Part shown: one piece after another, positions 1-11,660 of the stretch | How the letters are laid out: every line of letters begins with the position of its first letter | Numbering within the stretch: position 1 is the first letter of the stretch | Assembly: GCA_911728455.2 (NCBI GenBank) | Contig: OU452226.1 | Span: 10,019,498-10,083,497, forward strand | Direction of reading: 5' to 3' | Source: Marthasterias glacialis | Lineage: Eukaryota; Echinodermata; Asteroidea; Forcipulatida; Asteriidae | DNA length: 64,000 bases | Notes under the pieces: model-generated | Databases searched by the model: none | What the model was told of the DNA's origin: nothing | Seen by the model: the letters and a program-made list of their open reading frames with translations, nothing else | Position numbers and translations under genes: made by a program

Positions 1-719
1 ACGAAATCGTTGACACACAAACCACTATACCTAGCGTGACTAGAATGACAGTCCCATGTCTACCAGATAACCCAAATAGTCTGCATTAGTGCTTTTTCTT
101 TTTATGGAAAAAAATGAAATTGAATCTTTTGAATTTAGCATTTCTTGATAACTTTTTTCCAGCCGCGTGCAATGACTTAGTACACAAAAAATCACAAAGT
201 ATAAACAAACAATAAAACATAATTATACAAGATTAATTTTGGGGTGCTAGTGCCGTATACTGTGTCATGTAGCAGGCACATATACTTTTTGGCCGTGGCA
301 AAGTTGGCAAGCGTTTTTCTTGATTGAAAATACCTTTGCCCAGATTGAACATTCTGCAAATCGCTTCCAATTTCAAACCGCCTTCAACAGGCCATAAATC
401 TCCAACCCAAGACCAGACGGCTACAATACTTCGGAGCGTTGGTTTATATACAGAGTAAATAAGTTCACGGCCGGCTTGGAATGTACTGAACTCTCTCTCC
501 TCCCCGCCTCGGTTTATTTGTATGACCTACATTTCCCATGCAACTTCCCCGTATTCCAAGGTATACATGCCATTAATTAAACCGCTCAATCAGTAAAAGA
601 AAGCCACAAACAGAAAACCATGAGCAACATTGCATAAATCAATCACTCCAAATATGGCTTACGTGCCCAACGCCACCACAAGCCCCTCAACCTCTTTGCC
701 CTACTTCCTCCGTGCCGAT
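1..719. other. Intergenic, nothing recognised
   Basis: AT-rich sequence with stop codons in all frames. I see no exon-like open frame, RNA gene or repeat structure here. Confidence 0.5.
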
Positions 720-1172
720 GTTCCGTCCCCGCATGTAGTTCCAACTTTGAAATCGTCCCAACTATAGTTGGGACCGGTCCCAGCTTGAGTGTTACAGTTG
801 GGACGGCCCAACTATAGCTGGGATTGTATGATGTAAATGGCCACAGTAACTGGACCTCTACAGTGATTTTCTATCCACTGGTTTCTCTCGGCTTACAACT
901 GTACGGGGCGTGATACACAGTAATTCTCATGGAAGAACTTGACAAAAGACTTGAGAAGCATCAATGTTTCTCCACTATGTAACTCAACTGAAATATACCC
1001 TCTCACCACCCATGGAGGGAAGAAATAACCACCGGCAGTCTAGGTGCGACCAGGTCCAATGCTTTGTACTGTGTAACAAGCTGGTTCCGTGCTTGGTGAC
1101 AGATCTCTATAGATCCATAGTTGGGACGTCTCAACAGTTGTGACTGGTCCCAACTACAGTTGGGACGGAACA
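720..1172. mobile_element. TIR element, GTCCCAAC family, copy 1
   Basis: The segment begins with TTCCGTCCC and ends with GGGACGGAA, so its ends are inverted. Several short palindromes built on CCCAACTATAGTTGGGA lie within 100 bp of each end. A diverged second copy lies at 14683-15119 with the same terminal motifs and similar interior blocks, for example the stretch around GGACCTCTACAGTGATTTTC. No protein is encoded. This looks like a non-autonomous DNA transposon; exact ends and target duplications are not clear. Confidence 0.55.
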
Positions 1173-3100
1173 CCTGGCCTACCGGTTTGCCTTGAGTTTT
1201 TTTTTACTACATGTACATGTACACTGTTAAAATATAACCACGGACATATCAGAAACACAATAACACCGTAAAACTTCGTTCACCGTCCTTGACCTCAGGA
1301 ATGGCAGGTCGCAGTGTGGGCTGCAATGCGACCCGTTCAATCTGGAACTAAACCCAGATTTACGGGAACATTGAATATTTGATTACTTGAAGTGCACTCA
1401 GCAACTTCCATAAGGGATGTACATGTATACGCCAAACCAGCTGGCAAAGGAACATCTCTATCATTGGTTTAATGTATGATGTTGGTGAACGGCACAAAGA
1501 TCAATCAAAACACAGTTTAATCAGAAACTGAACAACAAGATTTATTTTGGGAGAGCGGTCCAGGATTTGAATTCCGCGACTTTTCCCTGAAGTAGAGACA
1601 AACTAGAAAACCAGACTGTCGATTATAAATCACACGTGAAAGAACATCGCTCTCCACCTATCAAAGACATGCATGAACCCTTGCTCTAAATGTAAGAGCA
1701 CCCTCGTCTTGGTTAAAGCATACTTGGTCCGTTGAAGATAACGGGCACCAGTTTACATTGTAGACACATTTAACGGGCCCATTGACCAATGGAATTCGCG
1801 AACCAAGTCACATGCCAATATTCGAATATTGAAGTAGTAAAGAATTTGCTTCGATTTGTTTGGTTAAAGTTGCAGGTTCAACTAACGATAACTGTTCGGA
1901 TACATTCGGGTTTTTTTTTATTCAACGGAAGCTGCGCAATCAAGATGGCTGCTTGTTTTTGTTTTGTGCAAAACTTATTATAATGTTGTGCATCCGAAGA
2001 TTGTAGTCAGAGTATATGAAGCTCGCAATGTCGATACTCATCGCACCTGTGGTTATTCCTTAGAACCAAGAGCTCGTTCCCAGAATTAGAAAACATAAAT
2101 AAGACTGTAATGCAGTTCCTAAGAATCACCATGATCGTCCCCACATAAATTAGGTCAATATTTAAAGATATCAAACGTTGCGCTGCCAGTGTCTCGTTTT
2201 AAATTGCACACCAGAAAAACAAGCGCCAAAGTGAGTGTGTCACTCCGGGCGTACATCTCCAACACAGTCCTTGCTCTATGGTTTGACAATCATTATAAAA
2301 CCCATGGATATCATCAGAGATCGATATCGTTAAGTCAATACGAATGTCATTGAAACATCCCAAATAAATAATACGTTTCTTACTACACACAATCATATAG
2401 TACGTGACTGCACTTGATAACAAACTTTGTTTTAAATATTTTATTATCACACAGTTTAAAAAAAAGCTTATCAAACAGAAAGTTTACACATAAGATATTA
2501 CAGATTAATAGAAAATATGATATAGTGTGGTTAGTATATCTTTGGTTGATAAAGAATATCAATTTAAAGTTCGGCAGAGTATTTCGTTTTTATCTTTACA
2601 GCTTATGTACAGGGCATATATATATACACGGAGCTCTACGTATCAACGAAATGTGTGTTTTCTTGTTTTTTCTCCACATATCCACATGGAAAAAGGGCAA
2701 GGGAAAGTATCAGTATCGGGGTAGGTAATGTTGGCCATTCTGAAGTTTTACTATAGGCAAACATCTCTACACTATAGACTATAGTAGAGTGGCATTGTGG
2801 GCTTTTCTCTAGTCCCTTTTCTTGAATCTTTCTTGTTAAAAACATTGAGATTGGACCCAGTTTAGTTTCTGTCCATTTCTTTTGTAACATGGACCCCTTC
2901 TCATATAAAAATCACTCTTCTGAGTCAACCTCGTTCCCATGGGTGATCGATCTCACCTTGCCATTATTTTTTGTCCCAGCATGCCTTGCCTCGGTATCGA
3001 CACGGCGCGCTGCCCATGGTGGCGAGGTTGCAACTGAAGGCCTTTTTCAGCTTTTGTTATTAAGGTTAAAAACCAAGACCTCACCAAATTGGTTCCTTCA
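1173..3100. other. Intergenic, nothing recognised
   Basis: Low-complexity, AT-rich DNA downstream of the MMP-like gene. Short open frames on both strands have no recognisable domain or splice context. Confidence 0.45.
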
Positions 3101-3105
3101 CATTC

Positions 3106-3111
3106 TTTATT
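3106..3111 (-). other. Possible poly(A) signal of MMP-like gene
   Basis: AATAAA on the minus strand, about 340 bp past the stop codon of the MMP-like gene. A nearer candidate is at 3270-3275. Confidence 0.3.
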
Positions 3112-3269
3112 GTAATCATATGTACATAAAAGGTAGAAAGATTTAGGGCCTAAGTGGGGCATCGGTGTCGGTTTGGGTTTGTGGTTCACCGTGTGGGGTG
3201 GTTGTTGTTGTTGTTGTTGGTTGGGGGCGGGGTCACACCATCGATACTACTTATTTAGAGGATATGGTT

Positions 3270-3275
3270 TTTATT
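3270..3275 (-). other. Possible poly(A) signal of MMP-like gene
   Basis: AATAAA on the minus strand, about 180 bp downstream of the TAA stop at 3452-3454. It is the closest canonical hexamer to the end of the coding region. Confidence 0.4.
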
Positions 3276-3451
3276 ACCAACAAAACAAATCATTTTTGGT
3301 TTCCTCAAGTCTGGTCTTCGTCTGGCAACCCAATGGATTGTTTTTGATATCCCAGCTGGTAATGTTTTGTTGTGTAACTCAGCATAATTCGGCGAGCTCG
3401 CTCACACAAGAAAAAAAATTGTCTCTCTATTCACAAGGATGAAGCACCTGC

Positions 3452-6400
3452 TTAGTGGCGACGGCGTCGGACGCTGCCTCCCCTTTTTCGCCCGTAGAGT
3501 GAGTGCAAGCCCACCATGTCATTCTTGGAGAGGGCAAACTTGGGGTCATAGGGTCGCACGACGGGGTTCATGACGGACTGGGGGTCCGGAGAGTGACCTA
3601 ACCCCAGGGTGTGGCCGAGCTGATGGACGAGGAGCTGGTACAGGTTGATTCCTGAAAGGGTAGAACAAGAGACTTGTGTAAATAAACAGAGTGTTCAAAA
3701 ATAAACTGGAATGTCACTGCAACCAATCAGTAAATATAACAAATAAAAGTGGCACAGTTGGGTGCTGGTGTAAACATGGGTGTGAATAAGAGTAGGCAAA
3801 CAAATCGGTACATGTTTTATGGGTATAAACACAACAGAAAGTAAATTGGTATAAACAAACAACATGGTACTACGTTGGCTGAATCAGTATTGGTTCAACT
3901 TGGGCTACGCAGGAAAAATTGATGAACTTAACTGCAGGTATACCATGGGTAAACCAACGTACATATACAAATTACACTTAACTGTACAATGTGTTCAAAA
4001 GATTACACATATTATGTAGCGTTTCGCTATGTGCCTTTCAGCGGGAATTGAGGTTTGCTTGGGTGATGCTAAGTAAGTCATAAGGCCATGAACAGTTCCT
4101 AAATTTCATTCAGATTGGAGGTGTGTCAGTGATTAGCAAGGTACGCCCTCGTGCGGCAGTGATACTTCCGCTGTCAGGAAGAGCAAAGTTATCATTCGAT
4201 GGCCACATGGTGACTTGATTCAACTGTCGAGGTTAGATCGTACGGAGTCTCTGAGGGGACATTGTGTGCAAATGTGCATTTTGTCACGTACGCTTGAGTG
4301 CACAAGTTTCATTTCCCTCTGAAATAGAATTTCACCGCGCACACACAGAGAAAAAAATGCAATTTATGTGTCCACTATTGGACTCCGTAGTTTGGCTCTG
4401 ACCTAGTTTAAAATAATACGCAATAGTATAGTACCGCTGTATGCAACTGAACTCCAATCACGTGGTGCGTTGTGAAGTCATTTGAGAAAAAGCAAAGGTC
4501 ACCAAAAAGGATTTGTAAGTCTCAACCGTGGTGAATTAATTTTTGGGGGTAGATTTCCATGACTTTTTAAAAGATGTTTGGAGAAAGAATTACGAAACAA
4601 ATACATAAATTCAGAGCAACTCATGTGAGCATTTGTCTGTCTTGGTAATTAAATATTCACATTTCATTTTAAATTTCATGAGAATGTCATTAATTATTCT
4701 AACCGTAAACTATAAAATAGACAAACAAATACATACCTTTGTCTTGACCAAAAGTGTAACTCTCCGAGGCGTCCAAGTGGATGTCACCGGGTAAATCCGG
4801 GTGGGTCGGGGGAAACCCGTGGGCCACCTCATCCAAGGGCACCCAGAAGGCTCGCCTGTCTCCGTGGTCCATAGTTCCCATGAACTTGATATTAATGTCG
4901 GCGCGACCAGATCGGACTTCGTTAAATCTCAACGGGGACCGACTGCTCCAAACATGGCATGCTTCTCTTACGGTGCGGCGGATGACTTTTTTCGAGAAGT
5001 CTTTCGGGATCCGGGTTATTCTGAAGCGAATGACACAAGAAAAAAAACACCGTTAGGCTAAATGAGTTTCCCTTCAGAAAGTTGGAACAGTGTTAATAAT
5101 GTTTTCTTAACTTTCTCTTTTGTAAATAAATAAATAAATGAGAACAAAACAGAAAGACAAAAGAAAGGTTAAGGAACTATCGTAAAAAAACAGTTATCTC
5201 TTTAAAAACTTGCAACCGTTATTGGTGCTTAGCATAAACAAGGGGACACAACCGTTGTAATGGCATTTTAAGTGTAACACAGTAATTTATGGTTTTGTTA
5301 ATTTATGAAGGTAACAGAAAAGGAATGCGCTCTTCACTTTGTTAGTCACCTTTTACCGAGAAACAGGGGTCACGGACATTAGTTTGTGGGGTCAGAGGTG
5401 ATGACCCAGTCTCCAGTACTCTTGGGAGTTTTTCTAATCACGGCTTATCAGTTCTCAGTATGGGTCCACTTTTCCCCTTCCAAGCTGGCAGCGTTGATCA
5501 CCATGATTTACCATAAACAGAACCCCCCAGTGTCCCTAATCAAAAGATTAATCAATTAGGGGGTAAAGAAATTGGTTTTGGATGGAAGACAGTTCAGGCA
5601 TTCGTTCCGGATTCATTCAAGGATTGCTCGGGATGAACAACCTGTGCACTTTGTATATTGGCATGTTAATCCTGTTGGGAAGTGATGACGCTTAGGAGCC
5701 GGAAGTGCAGTGGAACGAATGTTCATGTACATTGTAATGTACACCATTCGTTTAAACTGCACTTCCGCCTCTAAAACGTCTTCACTTACTAACATGATAG
5801 TCTTCTTTTGCGAGATTAACTATACATTATGGTACTCTTTAGTCAACCTATTAAAACTTGTCCGATGTCCATAACCTTTTTACTGAAGAAAAAAAATGAG
5901 ATAATCAAAATACATAACTGTTTCGATGACGACAGCCTTTCACCAGACGGATGAACTTCTCGAAATTCTCGAGAAGTTTGGTCAACCTTGGCTATATCAT
6001 AAAGGCTAACTTTTGCTTGTCTAAACTGATATTCACCGGATTTTACTTGATAATCCGGTTCAAACAGCCCAAGTTCTTACCTGTAAGTCAGTTCCGTTTT
6101 GTTCCATTTCCCGCCTTCCAGTCCGAACCGGAACTCATCGCGTTCCGCCTCCCCGGAGAACTCAGGGTCTCCACACCCGCAGCGGGGCTTCTCCATCCGG
6201 GCTAGGGTGTCCGAGTCCACAACCGTGGTGATCGGTAGACTGTTGAAAATCTGGAATTTACTGATGCCGTCCTTGATCATGGATAAATCCAGACCGTCGC
6301 CATCTTTGCCGGCGTCGATCTTAATGTAGCCATACTTATGTAGCCATTCCTTGAGTATTAAAGAGAACAAGATTTACTCTTCAGATTTCTTGCACTGGGG

Positions 6401-9400
6401 CACAACTACATACAACTACCAAGCACACTAAAATAATGCTAAGCAGAAACGGGTCACAAACCAGTGTATCGGCATAAGCTACATTGCTCATGACTGGTTC
6501 TCTGCAATTGTTTTTAGCAAACAATAAGCAGTATTTTCTGCAAAACATCTTTATGAAATTGAGTCTACAGGTTTTTTCCAACCACCGGCTTCTGGATCCG
6601 TTTGATGTTGGAAACACCGTGCAAAATGTACACTGCTCCAAAATTGAGCCAGAGCCGTAGACCAAGCCGAGGTTTGGAAAAGGCCCTCATAGTAAAAGCC
6701 TACTGATCTAAGTCGTGCTCCCTGTCTCCACCCTGTTCCCTAAATGTAATAAAGTCCAGGGTCAATCTAATTCTTATTCATCGAGTCGGAGTATCGTTCT
6801 AATAAAAGGGGGCCAGACAATTTCTCTATGCTCCAACAATATTCAACGCCATTATGCTAACTCAACACCCTTTATGACTCTGATTATGGTGGTATGTCTG
6901 ATCCAATGTAAAGCATAATCAGTCTACTTTAAGTGCAGACCTCAGCCCAACAGAATCAAACAAAACATGAAGTTGGATTTTGAAGGGTTCAACCGTTGGT
7001 GATGGTTAGGGTTAAAGGGATTGTTTGCATTGATTGTGGCAAAACAGAAATGGACAAAAACGACTGAAAAAGTTTAATAATGATGGTGAATCTTTCCATG
7101 TCTTTCAACTATGTCATTTCCCCGAACCTAAAGTGAAAGGAAAACTAAGTACATAGCGTGTGTTTATTAAGAACCAACGTGTGGGAATGAACTTACCCTT
7201 CCAAATGCTCATTATGTATAATACATTAAATTAAAAAAAAAACCTTCTCCATATTTTTAACCCGCTAGACGCCATTCGATACACCCACTAGGCCTAAACA
7301 AACCCCCTCCCGGCTCTCGGGCTCAACTAGCTAGTCCCCCCCGGAAGCCCCAACCCACCCCCACAAACACACATTATTTCATTCTGTTTGCATATTCCAT
7401 ACTGATAACGCTTCAGATGAAGCAACTTCCCTAGAATGTTGTCGGGCAATGTCTCATCGAAGCGAAAGTTCAGCAAGTTATGTGACTGTGCAAAAATGAT
7501 TAAAAAAAAAAACTTCCCTGAAAAAAATGCTTAGCAGTTTTTTCTCGGTTTGGCGAGGAAGCCTCTGAATATAATTAGATGTTTACAGACTCTCTACATC
7601 ACCACAAAAAAAGAAACCTAGAGGTTTGGTTACAGAAAGGGCTAGGTCTTTCTTGCCTAGGATGGCAACTGCATCTCTGCATCTACAAGTGAATCTACGA
7701 ATTGGTGAGGAAAGAGCAACGACAACTCCCGAATTTAGGATAAATCCAGACAAATCACACGCAGGCGAGTCAGATTATGAACCCATGATCTGACTCGCCG
7801 TCGTGTCATCTTGGCTGATGTACGATTGTACATGGACCCCCCTGAGACCCGACCTACAGCAGCCGGCGTCGACGTCTTTAAAACATGTCAATTTACATTA
7901 CCTACGCTCATCATGAGACAAAATGATCTGAAGGTCATGTTGTCGTTTGTCATCAAATAATGTTTGAATGTTGAGAGGGGGGTGCAGGCTTTCGAGACAG
8001 AAGGATGAAGTCATTTCTGAAGGGGCTTATGAATAATTATTTACAAGGTCAGCCGTGAGGTCATTAGAAGTTATTGTCAAAATAGTCACGGTAAACAGTC
8101 GTCTTCCAATACAACCAAACAGACAAAAATGGAAAAAAATAGTCTGGTCCTTTATGTAAATGAGACAATAAACGAGGGGGTGAAGCACTTTCATTTTTAC
8201 TGTGTATACGGGGAGCCTGACCCATTTTATGCTTATAAAAACCACAACAATAGTTTACTCTGCTTCAAGGAGAAGGTCCATCAATATGTACATTATCAAC
8301 ACAAGTTTTTAAACCAACGAAAAGTCAATATTTTGTAAAGCTTCAACACACGGTGTTATTTAATGTCACTTTGTGACTCCTCGGGCCCTTATCGAAACAA
8401 GGGCTTCGTATTAGGCTTCGGCTTAGGCTCCGGCTGTCTGGTTGAGGCCCCGTACCTTAAGCACATGGTTTCAAAGTAACTGACAGAGCCTATAAGCCAG
8501 AGCCTAAAACGTAGTTTCGAAAAGGGCCCCGGAACAAAGGCCAGATTCTGTGTCGGGTTCCCGGTATAGACCACTGTCAATAATTGCTCTAATTACGACC
8601 TCGTGAAGGGGAACCCGACTATTCTTCCCCAGCCTCGGTTTGGCTATTAACTTGGAAAACGAGACATCCGCACCATGACTCTTGAATAAGTAGCTGGACC
8701 ACATGGGTCTATGGTGAGAAGAATCATTGATTTGTTACAAGACTCGAAGATGGGAAATGAGTGCTGAACTAATTGATTGATGTAGGAGGTTTGATGTTCT
8801 TTTTTTCTTTCCCTTTTTTTAATATGAGGCCGGGGAACTTTTTTGAAACATTCGTCTAACGATAGAGTTAGAAAATGTTCTAACATAGCCTTTCCTTACT
8901 CTACGACTTCGTACTTTTTATGTTAATTGGTTGCGGTTTTTCACATTTGTGAATTCATTGGAGAAGGAGAGACTGACAATGAGAAATTGACTTTTTTGAG
9001 AACAGCCTTTGACTCAATAATCCAAATTGTGACCTCAAAGACTTTAACGAGTTAATTGGTGCACAGAGCAAGGCCCCGCAAACACTTGGTGTACTCATTG
9101 TTCATTTGTTTGTTTGTTTGTTCGTTTGTTCGTTTGTTTACGTTAATCACGGGGATGTAAGTTATTTGATTTTGTGAAGAGGCCTTGGGGCAAAGACCCC
9201 ATAGCCTGTTAAATTAACCACCGAGAGATTTTCTACTCAACTGAACTGTGGGCCTACGCCATAATACAAAACCGTGGATGCGGAAGTGCGGAACTGAAAG
9301 ATAAGAAAGGTGCAACAGGAGGGATGAGATAGAAAAAAAACTGCTGCTGTTTTTTGATTTTCGTCAACCTACTGTTTTATTTTCTTAAAGACGCAAACGA

Positions 9401-11349
9401 TTCAGACGAAGACAACAGTTTTGCCTTAAAATTGACCCCAAGACACCGCACGAGTAACCAATCTTCCACCACATCTTAAAGTAACAGTAATGTTCACTCT
9501 CAGCTTCCGTATCTCAGAAGGACCCTTCAGACTGTTATCACAAGAGGGGTGACCGAGAGGTCAAGTCTTTGGGGAGGCATTGCAGTTAATGACGCATGGT
9601 GCGCGGGAACTATACGAGAAGGACCATACGGACTTTTTTGTTTTTTCCACCCTAACTTCATTGGGTTACCGTGGAAGTCACGATTTGGCTTTCATTTTCG
9701 GGAAGCGACCTATTCAAGGATGTTTTCTCCCCCGGTGAATATTCCCCCCAATTACGGCAGGTAAACATCGTTAAAATAGGCACCAAGGCTGTCGAACGTC
9801 CACTAGTTATTGGGTTTGTTCTTGTGCAATGGAACTGACAATTGGAAGATGTCTCTCATCGGGAGTTGAGGATAACAAAAACAAGAGTTAATCTCTTCAC
9901 GGTTGTATAGAAAATGCAACCTTCATGATAAATGACTGAAATGAATAACATTGTTTTCATGAAGATTGACGTGTCACGCTGACGGCAACGCCAAGAAAGT
10001 CAATATCTCGCCAGTTGTTTCACACAGAGGGTCAGGAAGAGAGCACGGGACGGAACATCAATATTTGTTTCCAGAGAACAATTGCATGTTTTTATTTCTA
10101 ATCAAGTAATTATCATGAAAATAACCTGCTTGTAAATTTCCTTTGGGAACCGGGTACAATTCTATTTTCACACGGCGTTGTTTTCGAGAAAACAGCGCGG
10201 ATAACCGGTTTCCGGTTTGCCATTTTGCGGCATGTTCAATGCTCCAGTAATTAAAGAAAAAGTCCGGCATGGCCCCCCAAAAAAATTCAGGGAAAAGAAG
10301 AAATTTCCAAAGTTAATGCCTTTCAGACAGAAATACTTCACAGATTAATTAGCTTTCCCTTCATTGACGATGTACTTTCCGAATGTTGCTAATTAAAAGT
10401 TGTTATCCCACGTCTTCAACTCAACGTGGCAATCAATTACAATACACGATCATCTGTAATGTTTGTCAGTCTGTCTGTCGTTGTCTTTCTAAAGATGTTA
10501 TGTTTTAGTCGGTCGTCTTAACTGTACGGATGGGTTTAAGGGCAAGTTTAAAAGGTTTCATAGGTAATAGCAAAAATGTTGACTTTTCCTGACATCGTGT
10601 TTCCTGTATGTGGGCATGTTCCACTGCGCCTTTTGTCATCGAGTTAAGAACAAAACTATCGCAAAGTTGAAATCGCTCCGAGTCGTTTGCTCTGTGATGT
10701 AACATAACTCAAATCATAATATAATAATCCCATCACTACTCTAGGCCTACTTACCCAGTTTTTACCCTATCTATGTTACTGTTAGTATAATCACCTCTGT
10801 TTGTTCTTGCATTGCAAAATGTTGCACCACCATGGGGCCCGACATTGTCCTACAATCATTGCAATTTTGCGATTCGGTATTAGTTTATATCCAGTTCTAT
10901 TTTCCCTACTTTTTACGTGAAGTCTTTGATAAAATATTAGTCCTCAAATTGTTGGCCATGGGTGAGGCTCCCTGTTCATCGGCGTGCACGGTCGTGGTGT
11001 TTGCTCTGGAGAAACCCACGGTGATGCAACATGAAACATTCGAATATCATTATGCCCACGCTAGAAACAGCCCATGGAGAAAGATCTTCCCAAATGGGTC
11101 TACCAAGAGTGGGACTACCACGTGAGGCATAAGTGTGTACATAATTGTGTGCTCTGCCAAGTAAAAGAGCCCACGATAATACTGAAGTATTACTACTATA
11201 TACTGCTAAAGTAACCCTTGCTATAGTTAACTCACCATTCCCTGAAGAAGTTTTTCTTGACCCAGTCCCGGTGCCAACGGTAAGACAAGTCCAGAGACTG
11301 CGCTGCTGGAAAGACACAGCAAGACAACGGCATACATGAGAGCAAACAT
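3452..11349 (-). CDS. Secreted MMP-like protein, catalytic Glu replaced by Gln
   Basis: Four coding exons: 11236-11349, 6081-6349, 4737-5020 and 3452-3651. All have AG/GT borders and matching phases (0, 2, 1), giving 288 aa. Residues 1-20 form a signal peptide (MFALMYAVVLL). The prodomain has a cysteine switch PRCGCGD (Cys95), where most family members have PRCGxPD. The catalytic domain shows the structural-metal ligands HGD (180-182), AHGF (His195) and DIHLD (His209), then HQLGHTLGLGHS (232-243) and the Met-turn SVMNP. The zinc histidines 232, 236 and 242 are kept, but the general-base Glu is Gln233. The usual FDG calcium loop reads FWVPLD. The protein ends in RRRRH with no hinge or hemopexin domain, as in matrilysin-type MMPs. 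The family cleaves extracellular matrix; this member may be a pseudoprotease. The start was chosen for the signal peptide and the A at -3. Confidence 0.88.
5680..5788. repeat. Imperfect palindrome in intron 2 of the MMP-like gene
   Basis: Arms of about 50 bp centred near 5734 pair with few mismatches. Shared blocks are GAAGTGCAGT with ACTGCACTTC, and GAACGAATG with CATTCGTTT. The centre is GTACATTGTAATGTAC. It resembles a very short foldback MITE; no second copy was noticed. Confidence 0.55.
7764..7799. repeat. Short perfect hairpin
   Basis: A 12-bp perfect inverted repeat (GGCGAGTCAGAT / ATCTGACTCGCC) with a 12-nt loop, inside intron 1 of the MMP-like gene. Function unknown; it may be the remnant of a foldback element. 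Confidence 0.4.
8383..8530. mobile_element. Foldback MITE in intron 1 of the MMP-like gene
   Basis: Ends are GGGCCCTTATCGAAAC and GTTTCGAAAAGGGCCC. Further blocks inside each arm (TTAGGCTTCGGCTTAGGCTC against the complement of the right side) extend the pairing to about 50 bp with mismatches. It is non-coding and has no obvious target duplication. Confidence 0.5.
9102..9140. repeat. (TTTG)n/(TTCG)n microsatellite
   Basis: About nine tetranucleotide units of TTTG with interspersed TTCG, in intron 1 of the MMP-like gene. Confidence 0.7.
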
Positions 11350-11644
11350 CTTGATGCTTCGAAGTTCGAGTGCGGTACCTCGGCCCGTTGTGGTCCTAAT
11401 ACAACCTCCTCGTTCTGAACGACAGGAGTGCCAACAAAATCTGAAAATATCCCGGCCTTGTGAACTCGTTTTTATCACCTGCTTTCACTCATCGGCATGA
11501 AGAGACCCCCCTCAACCTCACTTTTGCTTCAACTCGGTTCGCTTTCACAATAGATATACAGCACTTCACTGTCCCACCAGCGTCAAGGGTGATATCTTAT
11601 TTTTCGGTATGCGCAATATTTCTACCCGCAACAACTTGTGCGAC

Positions 11645-11660
11645 GTCCTTATAAAAGGTT
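11645..11660 (-). promoter_or_regulatory. Possible TATA-like element upstream of MMP-like gene
   Basis: The minus strand reads CCTTTTATAAGG about 300 bp upstream of the ATG at 11349. It could be a core promoter if the first exon has a 5' leader of roughly 270 nt. The element is nearly palindromic and unsupported by transcript data. Confidence 0.2.

Noticed and set aside
10832..11125. 97-codon open frame in MMP intron 1
   Set aside because: No domain, no splice context fitting the gene, and opposite strand to it; likely chance.
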